The notes under the pieces were generated by a model, which did no database searches, had not been told where the DNA came from, and saw nothing but the letters and a program-made list of their open reading frames with translations. A DNA stretch of 54,958 bases. Origin: Obelidium mucronatum. Lineage: Eukaryota; Chytridiomycota; Chytridiomycetes; Chytridiales; Chytriomycetaceae. Made by a program: the position numbers and the translations under genes. The stretch is taken from the NCBI GenBank assembly GCA_025765595.1, contig JAIVFH010000181.1:1-54958 (forward strand), read 5' to 3'. Positions 1 through 10,925 of the stretch are shown here, piece by piece; within the stretch, counting starts at the first letter, position 1, and every line of letters begins with the position of its first letter.

Positions 1-395
1 CACAAAGACCTCTCGCCGAAATCGAAGTCTCTGGAGAAGAACGAATCGCCCTCGAAAATCCTAACAGGTCTCGGATTCTCTGAAACTCTAATCTCCACAA
101 AAACAAAATCTCCACAAAAACAAAGGACCTTTCCAGTGGTTGGAGAATGATAATTTCTATTGCCAGAATTCTGTTTGTGAAACCCACGCACGTGATGCTC
201 AATGAACCAACAAATCACTTGGATCTGGAAGCTTTGGTTTGGTTGGAGGAGTATTTGGTGCACAACTTGAGTTGACATACCCTCTTGATTACTTGCCATT
301 CGCAAGAATGAAGTGCGCACGGATATTTTCACTTGTACCATGAGAAGCTGGATTACTTCAAGGTCACTTAGGTCAGTTGGAAAAATGGAGTAGTC
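1..395 (+). pseudogene. ABCF2/ARB1-type ABC protein, decayed fragment
   Basis: In shifting plus-strand frames this piece resembles the second nucleotide-binding domain of ABC-F ATPases of the ABCF2/ARB1 type, which act in ribosome biogenesis and translation. Seen: a [13 protein letters not shown] stretch near 80-105, then WRM followed by [11 protein letters not shown] near 142-193, then [11 protein letters not shown] (around 201-234) and VWLEEYL, which is typical of this subfamily. A stop follows at about 274. After a gap, HLYHEKLDYFK near 333-362 matches the segment downstream of the H-switch. The ABC signature region is damaged, the usual Walker B Asp is Asn, and frames and stops interrupt it, so it is a pseudogene. 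The window starts inside it, so its full extent is unknown. Confidence 0.8.
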
Positions 396-1439
396 TTGGT
401 TTTTAACCAATTTCATTTCAATGGGTTACTACAACACAGACATAAAGAACACGGAAACGAACAAGGATCTTCAGGAAGAGCTTATTATCGATAAGGATCC
501 TCTTGTCGGTAAGTCCGAAGCTTAGAAGGTAGTGTTCTCGATCCACGCAGGCGGCATAAATTCATTTTTCTAAGTTTTAACCTTGTTCATACTGGAAATC
601 ATTGTCAGTCTTAATAAATTCATTTAATAAATTCATTTTTTGTTCATATAACTATTAACGGTCAAGGTTAAATCTGCCCTGAATTTTGACTGGGAATTTC
701 TTGAAAAACCAAGCAAAACGACCCGCCCAAAATTCTCCACAAAGTAAACACCAACCCGAAACTATACATTTCTGCTCATTTCTGATGCAAACTTGTCTCC
801 AGATGGATTTCTTGAATTATCTGACGGGCCCAGATGCCGCTGTTTTAATTTAAAACGACTCAAGCGTACCTTTCCCAAGGGAAAGTTTCCCTTGAAACTT
901 TCGATACGACATGTTTTTGGAATGCTTGGTTTCCACCCACCTTGATAGATGACGCGACATCGTTCTCCTTCTGTCGGATTTGATTTATATCGTACTACTC
1001 GAGTTATGCTGTTCGTTGATAATCGCGGTCTTTTTTGGGGTGAATCTACTGGCCGTCTTCAGAGTCCTTTGGTCGGCAAAGCCCTGGAACACATTCCAAC
1101 ATGAAAATTCAATTAATTATTATCGTAAACCATGCTCTTTGTCTTTCTTCAATCACGGTCTTGTCTGGGATTTTCGAAATGATTCATCAATCTGAAAGAC
1201 GTTCATCAACAAAAACATATCAAGATTGTATTCACTTGAGCTCTCGTATCTACCTTTGAATATCTTTTGGAGACATTGTCGAGCAAACGTCCACTTTGAA
1301 TGTCGCATGCTTTCGAAAACTCGTAATGACGCGCTCTATTCCAATGAATTCGCGCCTACCGCTCTGCTCGGCATTCGATGTCAAGGGCTTAAAAAAGCCC
1401 AGGTATAACCGCCAAAACTCAGTCTATATTCAGAATCAC
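396..1439. other. Intergenic stretch without a recognised gene
   Basis: Only short ORFs (for example 980-1195 and 1226-1408, plus strand) with no domain, no convincing splice pattern and no similarity to other parts of the window. I see nothing that supports a gene here. Confidence 0.4.
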
Positions 1440-1575
1440 GCTTTTCTTGAAGATCGAAGTGGATTCCCCCTTTGGAACCCTCCTCCAAAAGAAAGGCTTT
1501 GGAACCCTCCTCCATAAGAAAGGTGAGCGGGGTTTGTTTTCTTTTATTTCAAATCCCGACATTTTTGACGGTTCA
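1440..1575 (+). promoter_or_regulatory. Copied upstream element shared with the coiled-coil gene family
   Basis: Read on the plus strand, this segment matches the minus strand of 23430-23580 and of 31800-31955, the region just upstream of the start codons of the two family genes at 23390 and 31765. Shared landmarks are CTTTTCTTGAAGA, AAAAGAAAGGTGAGCGGGG, a TTTATTTCAAA block and CCCGACATTTTTGAC. Here it lies just before the ATG at 1578. The GTGAGC inside it looks like a 5' UTR splice donor. A duplicated TTTGGAACCCTCCTCC sits at 1471-1513. Role as promoter or 5' leader is inferred from position only. Confidence 0.6.
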
Positions 1576-1577
1576 AT

Positions 1578-2725
1578 ATGTTGACCAAACTCCGAGTGAA
1601 CTTGCAGATGAAGAGTGCAGAGCATGCAGCAGCTTTTGTTGCGATTCCGCACTTGGTTTTTACCTCAAATATTGCGGCTCATGCATTGGATTGGACAGTC
1701 TGGCCACAGTTCTATGTGTCCAGTTTTGTGTCATTTTCTGGCTGCAACACTTCAGCCATTCACGCATTTGTGAAGACCTTTCGGTTCCTCGGCCTTCGTA
1801 ACGGAGTTATTAAAATGCGCCTCGTGGGCACAACTTCGATGGGTGAGCTATACAGTCACACATAAGTCTCGTCCCGCCAATTTCAGCTCACAGAGCGATG
1901 ATAGGAATAGCAGGCGTTTATGCCGAGCTTCCTCTTCAGCTCACGTCGAACCTAGCTGGTATGGTTGCATTTCCCATGCCTCCTGTTTTTGACTTTACTT
2001 TGATAGTTCTAGATGAGCCGTCGATTAACTGCCAAAGGTCACGTGAGTTTTAAAGCTGTGGCTTATTTTTTGACAGCGTTCCGACTTGCTCATTTCTATT
2101 TTGAAGCAACGAAGGGCTCATCATCCAAGGGAATTCTGTATCCACGTCATCAAAATGAATCCCTACAACTTCCGCAGCCTCCAGAAGGGTGATTTGAATC
2201 CATGCTATCCCTTCTTCCACTCAATTTCTCAAATAGAATCGTTCGTCCTACCGCTGTATTTGCCCATCAGTGGGTGGTAGAGAACAAAAACCTGAAGGGA
2301 CAACTTGTAGAACTCCAAGCGGAGAAGACGACAGCTATGGACGACGCTGCATCATTACGCCTTGCCCTACGCCACTTAGAGGACCATGTTACTTCGATTG
2401 AGGTTTGAGTGATCTTGAGTTGTATTTTGGTTTTCATCGTTTTGTATGAAGTTAGGAGCAATTAGCGAAATCGACAGAAGTGAATGTCAGCAAAAGTCTT
2501 GTTGATAATTCCACACAGACTCTTCAGGATTACGAAGTGAAGTTGTCCATTATTGCTGTGGTTTTTTAAAATTTCTTATTCGTTCAATAGATCCCTGCTA
2601 TCGCCAGTGGTCGTGTCGCCAAAACCCAACCAACAGTTTTGCCGAAACCTGTCTTGCCGAAAAAAAAGGCTACACCTGCTAAAGTGGAAAACACACGTGT
2701 TCTCCGATCGGCAAGTCGGAAGTAG
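1578..2725 (+). CDS. Uncharacterised seven-exon protein with C-terminal coiled coil
   Basis: I do not recognise the family. Seven exons join in phase with GT-AG introns: 1578-1842, 1887-1958, 2007-2042, 2077-2188, 2237-2402, 2456-2560 and 2591-2725, giving 296 residues and a TAG stop. Perfect phase across six introns makes a real gene very likely. The N-terminal half is fairly hydrophobic and contains FVSFSGCNTSAIHAFVKTF and RFLGLRNGVIKMRLVGTTSM. Residues around 170-250 form a likely coiled coil (ENKNLKGQLVELQAEK, LRLALRHLEDH, EEQLAKSTEV). The tail is basic and Pro/Lys-rich (LPKPVLPKKKATPAK) and ends RVLRSASRK, which could bind nucleic acid or serve as a nuclear signal. Its upstream region is a copy of the element in front of the unrelated gene family at 20-31 kb. 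Confidence 0.75.
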
Positions 2726-2868
2726 TATTAGAGTAACACCGAGATTCATTTATGAATAACAATGCTCGAATAATAAATATTTAAAATAATGTGGAAACGT
2801 GGAAGGACAAATACATTGCAGATTCAAAAAATTAGGCCACTACTTCGAAAGTCCAAATTAAGATATAA

Positions 2869-4039
2869 TCAATGGCAATCAGGGCAATGCGGAGGACATT
2901 TGTTCTGAATCTCGAAGCTCTTGCCAACACCAGCTGCGAAATTAAAATGTTGATTTCCGTTCACAGCAACAAACTTCAAACTGTTTGATTGTCCAAATTC
3001 ATTGGGTAGTTTTCCAGAGAGTAAGTTATGAGCCAAATTCAATCTGGTCAACTTGGGCAAACTGGCTAAGATAGCCGGCACAGCACCTTCGAGCACATTT
3101 GAGTCAAGATGAATAACGCACAAAACCTTGAGAATCTCTCGATTGCCAAGAGCGGGTGGTATGTTTCCACTCAGTCGGTTATTGTTAAGCAGCAGTTTCT
3201 CCAGTCTTCTCATTGAAACACCAATGGTGTCAGGAATGGCACCCTTGAGCTCATTAAATCCGAAGTCAAGCGTCTTAATATTGATCCACCCGTGAACTTC
3301 TGGCGAAATACATCCGGACAGTTTGTTGTGAGAAAGGATGAGGTGTTCGAGTTTGCAAAGAGTACGGAAAATGTCTGGGATTGGACCGGTGAATTTGTTT
3401 CTGCTGAGATTCAGGCTCATCAGGCGGTATTGAAATCGACCTAAGGAACCTGTGAGGTGGCCTGAGAGGTTGTTGCGGTCAAGTTTGACATGTTCCAACT
3501 TTGGGAAGTCTGGGAAACACAACCCGTCAAAATTTCCATTCAAGCAATTACCGCAAAGTGACAGTGAGTTTAGATTCACCAGTTGAGTAAAGCGGTTTGA
3601 AATAAAGCCAGAGATGTTGTTGTTTGAAAGGTCCAGGTTCTTGAGCATCACCAAGGCAAAAAATTCATTGGGAATAGTTTCGAGACACGCATTGCGAATG
3701 CATAGATGGGTCAGACTAGAGGCGATAGCCAGTGAGGGTGGAATGAGCATTGTTTTGATAACAGCAAGGCCAATGGACCAAATCACAACCGCGGAATTCA
3801 GAAGCTGCCACAGCTTGAAATTCTGCGGGCCAGCAGCAAAGCCAATGCGATGCTTTCGTCTTTGACCCTTTTGCTTTGCTGAAGTTTCGCCGGCAAGCGT
3901 CTCTGAAGGCAACAATAAGAAAGTTTCGAGATTTGCACATTCGATTGGAGGCACGGCAAAGAAGGCGGACCTGGAGAAAGGATGTGGCATCGCAGTATTC
4001 GATGATGTTGGCAAGGACTTCGACGGGACATTGTGCCAT
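2869..4039 (-). CDS. F-box / plant-type leucine-rich-repeat protein (copy 1, frame change near N-terminus)
   Basis: The ATG at 4039 opens an F-box-like segment (PVEVLANIIEYCDAT, then LLCRASNRM), which in F-box proteins binds Skp1 of SCF ubiquitin ligases. A different frame from about 3890 to 2869 encodes at least seven plant-type LRRs: LKNLDLSNNNISG, LNSLSLCGNCLNG, LEHVKLDRNNLSG, LMSLNLSRNKFTG, LEHLILSHNKLSG, LEKLLLNNNRLSG, LTRLNLAHNLLSG. It ends in a Cys-containing tail (NKCPPHCPDCH). Against the second copy at 41.5-42.7 kb, one base is missing near 3870. I could not find a clean intron joining the two frames, so it may be a spliced gene I mis-model or a recently broken gene. F-box plus LG.IP-style repeats is an unusual pairing. 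Confidence 0.6.
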
Positions 4040-4144
4040 TTTCGAATTCAAACTAGTTATACGAAAGTCAAAACACGAAAAATTTATAAACACGGTCATT
4101 ATTGTTTATTTTTTAGTAATAAGATGACCACAACTCATTGTCCA

Positions 4145-4945
4145 CCCGTATGGACTGGAGTGGACCTTCACAGCACGCAGCACCACACTGATGTTCCCAA
4201 ACACTCGAGGATCAGGAGAGACTCCCGCCAGGGGAGCCCCATACTACTACTTGCCTCTCGAGATCCGCTGTAAGGAACCGTGAAGGGCATCAGTGCAGCG
4301 CTGTGGAGTGCGTGTGGAATAAAGCAGATTCTGTTTGAATAAAGAGCGGATTAATCGACAAGATTAACCAAGAGAGATACAAACCTGCAATTCGCGCCAA
4401 TATCCCCCCCAGAAGCGGCGGAAACAGATCCTGCGTCCTCCCGTATGGACTGGAGTGGACCTTCACAGCACGCAGCACCACACTGATGTTCCCAAACACT
4501 CGAGGATCAGGAGAGACTCCCGCCAGGGGAGCCCCATACTACTACTTGCCTCTCGAGATCCGCTGTAAGGAACCGTGAAGGGCATCAGTGCAGCGCTGTG
4601 GAGTGCGTGTGGAATAAAGCAGATTCTGTTTGAATAAAGAGCGGATTAATCGACAAGATTAACCAAGAGAGATACAAACCTGCAATTCGCGCCAATATCC
4701 CCCTCAGAAGCGGCGGAATCAGATCCTGCGTGCACCCGTATGGACTGGAGTGGACCTTCACAGCACGCAGCACCACACTGATGTTCCCAAACACTCGAGG
4801 ATCAGGAGAGACTCCCGCCAGGGGAGCCCCATACTACTACTTGCCTCTCGAGATCCGCTGTAAGGAACCGTGAAGGGCATCAGTGCAGCGCTGTGGAGTG
4901 CGTGTGGAATAAAGCAGAGTCTGTTTAAATAAGAGCGGATTAAAT
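4145..4945. repeat. Three tandem 295-base units with dyad symmetry
   Basis: Units begin at about 4145, 4440 and 4735 (CCCGTATGGACTGGAGTGG). The third is truncated near 4935. Units are almost identical, so amplification is recent or conversion is active. Each contains an imperfect palindrome. On the minus strand GGATC pairs with GATCC and, further in, GAGAG with CTCTC, and inside these CTCCC-CTGGC-GGGAG forms a hairpin. A minus-strand 69-codon ORF (4290-4499, 4585-4794) is open in two units, but nothing suggests it is a protein gene. It could be a structured RNA repeat or a satellite. Confidence 0.85.
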
Positions 4946-5139
4946 AAAGTCGTCAAGGGCAAAAAATTACAGAGCATGATTCAGAAGCAGAAATTGTGCA
5001 TACCCGCGATTTAGTCCGAATTCACATCACAGCAGCAGCGAAAATGGTAATTTGCTGACAATTGCGGAAAATTGCTTGAGAAAGAGAGAGAGGAATTACA
5101 AGTTCATGTGTGGCCAAAAATATGAGGCGGCAAAGTCTT
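4946..5139. other. Short spacer
   Basis: No ORF or repeat of note beyond the remnant of the 295-base unit at its left edge. Confidence 0.4.
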
Positions 5140-5400
5140 TCAAGTTGAATAGGTCTCGAAACGCGTGAATCTGGATGGAGAAGACATGAACGAGAGGATG
5201 AACGTGAGCACGAAACTTAGTACCAGCTTGAGCAGCTCATGATCTGCGGTGAGAAGATGACCATTCGTGTCGCCTGAATCTGAGGCAATGAATGCGGCGG
5301 TGTTCGCCTGTTTGGTTATGACAGAGTGATTTAGTTAAGAGGGAGTATTGATGGAAGTCGCAAGCAAAAGTAACTCCGTATAGGGCGTACTTACAGGCAT
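5140..5400 (-). CDS. Small two-exon hypothetical protein (57 residues)
   Basis: ATGCCT at 5400-5395 is followed at once by a GTAAGT donor. A CAG acceptor leads into an exon at 5307-5140 that stays open to TGA. The product is Met-Pro plus a Thr/Asp-rich start (SDSGDTNGHLLTADHELL) and a hydrophobic stretch (LLKLVLSFVLTFILSFM), which could be a membrane anchor. The upstream region (5400-5530) is similar to 40930-41070, where another ATGCCT lies at 40947. No known family. Moderate confidence because the first exon codes for only two residues. Confidence 0.4.
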
Positions 5401-5674
5401 AGTGGTGGTTCACACAGCGCGATCGTTATCTGATCGCCAACGAAGGTACAACGCGGTCTGTGGCGGCATTGCAGGGAGTTGGTTGTTTGGAGGAGGAGGA
5501 AGTTTGTTTTGATGGTTTTTTTAACATCCGACAAATATTAATAAAATACTTGAAATTTAATACATCTCGGGGATCTGTCACCGAGTAATAAGATGGCATT
5601 AGGAGTTATATCGCTGGACGGAAAGATTTTATTGCCTTTAATTTATGGCCGACGAAAGAAAACCTTGGAAGAAA

Positions 5675-7146
5675 TCACTTCAATTTGTTTCCAGGGTGAA
5701 GCATGCCTTTGAAGACCGGTTCTAAAGCATCATGTCGCGCAGAAGATACCGATGCCTTCATTAGAGATTTTGACTTTGATTTCAAAACAGAGTGCAGTAA
5801 CGAATGTTGAATTTTCAAAGCTGCGGAAACAGAAAGGGTCACATTTCATTATTAAAAGATTTGAAATAACGAAAAAAAAGAAAGGTGCGTACCAAGTTTA
5901 TCTTGATCAGCCTTGATTCCCATCGTCTTCTTTACTATTTTATGGTCTTGAAGAACATTCAAGTTGTACAATGCTGAAGTAGTCAATTGACTCAGTATCT
6001 GGTCTCGTACAGGATCCAGATTTTTAGCAGCTTCGTCCACGTTTATAGATTCTGCAGCAAGAATTTCGCGAGCAGCCGATAAATCAGCTTCAGAGATGGA
6101 TGGATTCAATTCGATATCTCCAAGACCAAGTGGAAGTTCCTTCAAATTGATTTTGGATGGATTGATATTGCGTCTGGGTTTGTACATTTGAATCGTTTCT
6201 TTGACTGATATCAAGGCGTTGGAAGAATCAAACTGGGGAGCAAATGACTGGAATGGGTCGTATGCTGCGAAATCAACTGCAACAAAAAAACATATTAGAT
6301 TCTTTAAGCGGTACAGCACAGGAAGTTCACCTGCGAGCATGGCGGAGATGCCTAAATGCTTATGCTTGCTGGTTTTCACGCCGTCAAAGCGAGAGACAGC
6401 GCCCAGATCAGGAATTTGAGCTTTGCTGAGTTCCAAGTTAGGGTGGATATACACAGGAGTCAAGTTGTCATCAATCTCTGGAAACATGAAAATGGGTGAG
6501 TTCGTCAATTAAGAAGATTACACATGCGAAAGTTACCAGAAACCCGATAAAAGTCTTCGGGTAAGATACCCGAGTATGCATTCGTAAAGAGAAGCGATCC
6601 ATCAATATTCCTGCGCGCCAGCGACACTTTCTGTGCTTGATACGGTGGAGCAAGTCAGCGCCTGCCACACCCACTCGCGCGCAACAAACCCCCAAACGAG
6701 TCGCCGTCCTTCACTGAGTATTTCGCGCCAACGCCTTTGTCCTTCTTCAGTTGGAATTCGTCAGCCGCAAGGCGCATCACTTGGCGCACAGCCAGAATTG
6801 CCGCCGCCGCGTTTTCGTCTTTTCCGAGTTTTGCGGCGGCGTGAAAGAGCAGCGCTTCCACGTCGCTCTGATTTGTTTTGTTTTTGTTTTTGTTTTTGTT
6901 TTTCTGTTGAGTCCATCAAAGTCCACTCAGAGCCCACCTGCAGCGCCGCAAACGACTCGTGGCTTCGCGCTTTGATTTCTTCGAGATTTCGCGGGCCGCC
7001 ATCGACTTCTTCCTGGCAAAGGAGCTGCTTCGGATCCTCCCTAAGGCCAACAGTCAACAGCCACTCGGATGCGGAACAGGAGTAATGCGCTCAGCTTACT
7101 CAATCAGCAAATCAACAACGTCGGCAAGCGTCACTGGGGCGTCCAT
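5675..7146 (-). CDS. BRD7/BRD9-like SWI/SNF-associated protein
   Basis: Exons on the minus strand: 7146-7100, 7040-6938, 6867 to about 6675, about 6628-6537, 6477-6331, 6276-5893 and 5820-5675, about 370 residues. All phases fit except the third-fourth junction, which has two possible solutions. The C-terminal two-thirds resemble the region following the bromodomain in BRD7/BRD9 (DUF3512): RRNIDGSLLF, the diagnostic YDPFQSFAPQFDSSNALIS, and IVKKTMGI near the end, which parallels VRKAMGI of BRD9. BRD9 and BRD7 belong to ncBAF and PBAF chromatin remodellers. The N-terminal part (SDVEALLFHAAAKLG) may be a shortened bromodomain end; no full bromodomain with its acetyl-lysine pocket is visible. 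Divergent from MPS1. Confidence 0.65.
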
Positions 7147-7218
7147 CAATGTGTGATTTATTTATTTTATTTAATTTTATTTGTATTTCTTATTTTATTT
7201 ATTCACTATAATTATTCA
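7147..7218. promoter_or_regulatory. 72-base divergent intergenic region, BRD7/9-like and MPS1
   Basis: The two start codons lie 72 bases apart on opposite strands. The spacer is very AT-rich with TTTATTTTATTTAATTTTATT-type blocks. A shared bidirectional promoter is implied by the spacing; no specific binding site is recognisable. Confidence 0.5.
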
Positions 7219-9890
7219 ATGAACTCAGTCGACGCCTGGATTTCGCGTTTGGCTGAAAACAAGAATTCAGCAAAGTTGCGCGAACTGTTTGCAGAAGCAA
7301 CGTCAACGTAAGCTGGTTTTTGGTCTTTGGTTTGGTTTGATAAACTTTGATTTGCTCAACGAGGCCATATCACAGCATCAGTCAGGACAAGTTCAAAGCA
7401 GACAAGAGGTACTTGCAGCTGTATGTTGTTGCATTGTTTCTCTTATCGAAGCCTGTTTCTAGGGTACTGGATATTTGGCTGGAGCATCTTAGACTCGAGA
7501 GGTGTGATTCAAACGTGACCACTGACATTATTCGGACGTTATTCAATATTCAACATCCAATACAGTCTGGCAAACGAAAATTACGATGAAATTCGAGACA
7601 AGTACAAATATTTAAAATCTCGGGCGGGTTCTTCTTCTGCATCATTGTTTATTCATTGGGCGAGATTTGAGCAGAGCTGCGGTATTCAAATTTCAAAGTC
7701 AAGGACCAACACGAGACTCATCAAAAATATTGTTCGAATTAGGTTTCACGGATCGGGCATACTCTATAATTCAATCTGGAATTGATTCATTGGCTCAGCC
7801 ATTGTGTGACCTTGAAAACGAACTTGAAAACCTTAAAAACACACCTCCGAGAAGCACCGTGGAATCAAAACCCCCATGTACTCCTCTCCATCAGCAAAAT
7901 CATCAAAACCATCTAGTTCATCAGCCGATTACAACTCCAATCATCCCAGCCTCTGGAAACAAATCCTCAAAAGAAAAAATGCAACGACTGTTGGCTGGCG
8001 TTAGGCGAAACCTCAGCAACCTCGAATCAGCTCAAAAAGATTCCGCTAATAATTCCGCTGCGGCTCTTAATACCAATCAGCGAGTATCAGCGTCGCTGCC
8101 TCCACCGAATCCCACAAAACTCACAGCAAAGTCTCCAACAATTACTCAAGAGGCCACACCACCTCAGGCAGCGAGCTCCCAGCCACAGACAGCGACGAAT
8201 TCTTTGGCCGACACAGCAGTTTCGATCGCTCCCCCATCGACTTCCAAAAGCAAAATACAATCAATGTTGAATGAATTCAAAATGGCCGGAGCGGCGAGTA
8301 ACAATAATGGAAACAATCCCTCTCAAGAGGAAGAAACAAAAACAATGGTTGCCAACATTGGCAACAACCATCCACCTATTCCGTCAACTCCTGTGATTCA
8401 AACTACTGCAGTCCCCGCCACCAAACCGAATCAATCGAATGAGTATTTTATGCCTTTGAAAGAAGATAACGAAGATGCTGCTGTGAGTATCGTTTTATAT
8501 TTTATTTTTTCAACGCATACTTACCCACATCCACCGCCTCCGTCATAGCAATCGCGCCAGCGTGAACGAGACCAACAGCAACAACAGCACAATCATCAAA
8601 AAGACAAGGGCTTATACATAACCGTCAACAGAGTACCCTACAAAAGAATCGAATTGATTGGTCGCGGTGCCAGCAGTAAAGTTTACAAAGTGATATCCGA
8701 GTCTGGAAGAATCTTTGCCTTGAAAAAAGTGAAACTGGATCGTCAAGATCCGAGCGCAATTGAAGGATACTTGAACGAGATTCAGTTGTTGAAAAAGTTG
8801 GCGAAATCTGAATGTATCATTTCTTTGATCGATTCTGAGATTTGTCATGTCAAGAAGCATTTACTTTTGGTTTGTTGTTTCATGGTTTTGTTTTTCATTG
8901 TTTCTGATGCGTATTTTTTTTTATTTATTTTTTTTGTTTGTTTGTCAGCTTCTTGAATACGGAGAGATTGATTTGGCACATTTGCTTGCCAAAGATAAAA
9001 GTCTTATTGGAAACCTTAATTTCATTCGGATGCATTGGACACAGGTGTGATTCTTTTTATTTTTTTTTGTATGGTTCCTTCTCACATGTGCTGAATGGTC
9101 CCAGATGTTACAAGCAGTGCAACAAATCCACAACGAGAAAATCGTACATTCTGATTTAAAACCAGCCAACTTCCTCATTGTAGAAGGGAAACTGAAACTG
9201 ATTGATTTTGGAATTGCAAAAGCAATCCCGTCGGATACAACAAACATCCAACGAGACTACCAAACAGGAACCCTGAATTACATGGCGCCTGAAGCTATTC
9301 TATTCACTGAATCAAATTCCTCATCTTCGAAATCTGGACAGCATTTGAAGGTATGTAACTGTCAAGCACATTCTATTTTTATTTTAATAATAATAATATT
9401 TGACACTATTTTCTAGCTCGGCAGAGCCTCTGATATCTGGTCCTTGGGATGTATTCTATACCAACTAGTCTACGGCCAACCGCCATTCGCAGCATTACCC
9501 ATTGTCCAAAAGCTGAACGCAATCGTGGACCCAAACTACAAAATCACGTTCCAAAAAACGGCCACAGACAAGCAGAGTACCAGTGGCAGCGACACCTCAC
9601 AAGAACCCTCATTACTCCAAGTTCTAAAAAGTTGCTTAAACAGAGATCCGAAAGCACGAATGACTATCCCCGAGTTGCTGGAACATCCTTTTTTGCATCC
9701 GAATTCTATGCCGGCGAAATCTGCAGTGGCAGCTGCGGCGGTTGAAGGGAGGGTATTCATGTCGAAATCAGATATTCAAAAGGTTTTAGAGATGGGGATT
9801 CAGTTGGGGGTCAGGAGCGGGAAGGGTGTGACTAGTAATGATGTGGAGCGGTTGGTTGGCGATATTTATTCGCAGTTTGGGGGATTGTAA
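7219..9890 (+). CDS. MPS1: MPS1/TTK dual-specificity spindle-checkpoint kinase
   Basis: Exons 7219-7307, 7376-7420, 7463-7501, 7566-8482, 8549-8869, 8949-9044, 9105-9350 and 9417-9890, about 740 residues. The N-terminus carries a BUB1/MPS1-type TPR segment ([26 protein letters not shown]). A Ser/Thr/Pro/Gln-rich linker follows, then the kinase. Kinase motifs: glycine loop [11 protein letters not shown], the lysine in [17 protein letters not shown] (Ser in place of Arg, typical of MPS1), [18 protein letters not shown], and a C-lobe with [11 protein letters not shown] and [21 protein letters not shown]1 phosphorylates kinetochore targets and recruits Mad1-Mad2; it also acts in spindle-pole duplication. 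One frame change near 7665-7700 in exon 4 is unresolved (indel or mis-called intron). The last four junctions are all phase 0 and clean. Confidence 0.92.
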
Positions 9891-9998
9891 ATAAAAACGC
9901 CTTAGTTTATTTAGAACATGCCCGTGGTCTCATTTCATGAAATGAGATTCACTAATATTATAGCATGGATACCTTCAAGAATCTGAACTCCTTTTTTG

Positions 9999-10039
<41 letters not shown>

Positions 10040-10441
10040 GCTTGCTCTTTGATGCGCGGAAAACAAAAGCAGGTGGTGTAACTTGATTGGGAACCCTGAC
10101 AATTGCTGACTACATCTTCTCGGTATGATCACCTTGAATACAAATGTCAAAAATAAAAAGAATTAATAGCTGCATTATTAGCGTCAATTACCCACAATGC
10201 ATGTACGCGTTTGTATGTGATTTTCGGAGGATGGCGCTGCCCCGACCCAAGGAGCCTGACGGATTGAAATAGTGTTTGTATCGTTGGAAATTTTGTGTGA
10301 AGCTCCATCCAAAGTCAGACAAATCCGCGTTGATTGTACTTTTACCACTCCCACACAAGCGACAACATTCCAACAAACAAATGACATAATATTCCATTCT
10401 ATTGTGCTGTTCACGATCTTATGGGACAGTGACACTGTTGA
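9891..10441. other. MPS1 3' flank with a 39-base T tract
   Basis: AATAAA lies just after the MPS1 stop (9891-9896). An uninterrupted T run covers 10000-10038. The rest (10040-10441) has no gene I can support; the minus-strand ORFs at 10184-10929 are shadows of the SANT-domain exon. Confidence 0.5.
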
Positions 10442-10711
10442 CCGTTTGAGCGGCCACGCACGCGATCTGTTGTGTGGGACGATAGCCAACTCAGGCAGCT
10501 TAAAGAGGCTGTATTGAGGGTTGGGTCCAAGGACTTTGGTGCCTTGAGCACCCTCCTTCCTGGTCGGACCAGTGACCAGATTCGAAGCCGCCTTACCAGA
10601 GCCAAGCAAGGACAAGAGCAACTTGCGGAATGGGTAAAGGGCTTTGGACCAGCAGCCTTTGGTGCAGTTCCGTACGTCCAAACTCTCGATCGAGAAGGTA
10701 ATAGTCCATAG
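10442..10711 (+). pseudogene. Myb/SANT-domain protein fragment
   Basis: An open frame from 10442 to the TAG at 10709 encodes one SANT/Myb-like helix set: VVWDDSQLRQLKEAV, then GSKDFGALSTLLPGRTSDQI and RSRLTRAKQ. The spacing W-(x)n-L-(x)n-F-(x)n-I fits the three-helix Myb repeat, with Trp1 present and the later Trp positions replaced by Phe and Ile. There is no in-frame ATG. A donor-like GGTAATAG at about 10696 with an acceptor CCTTAG near 10769 could end the protein a few codons later. A degenerate relative of the 3' part recurs at 17560-17650. Likely DNA-binding in origin; only one repeat and no start, so a fragment is most likely. Confidence 0.55.
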
Positions 10712-10925
10712 CAGCAAGTGCAGGAACCAGGCCACAAGCGATCGCATGAACCATTGTTGATTTGCCTTAGATTCATGGGAAAACTGAGTATAAGCAGAGA
10801 ATGGGAAAAGCAACACAGGAGGGCTGTTGTGTACCGGATCCGATGAGACCATATCGACCTGGATTCTTTATTTACCCCTGATATTAATATCGACGGCCGT
10901 TGATGAGGGATGGAAAACTGAGTTT

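Noticed and set aside
4145..4440. Possible 5S rRNA in the 295-base repeat (minus strand GTAGTATGGGGCTCCCC, TTTGGGAACATC)
   Set aside because: Short local resemblances only; the helix order and internal control boxes of 5S do not line up and no terminal T run follows.
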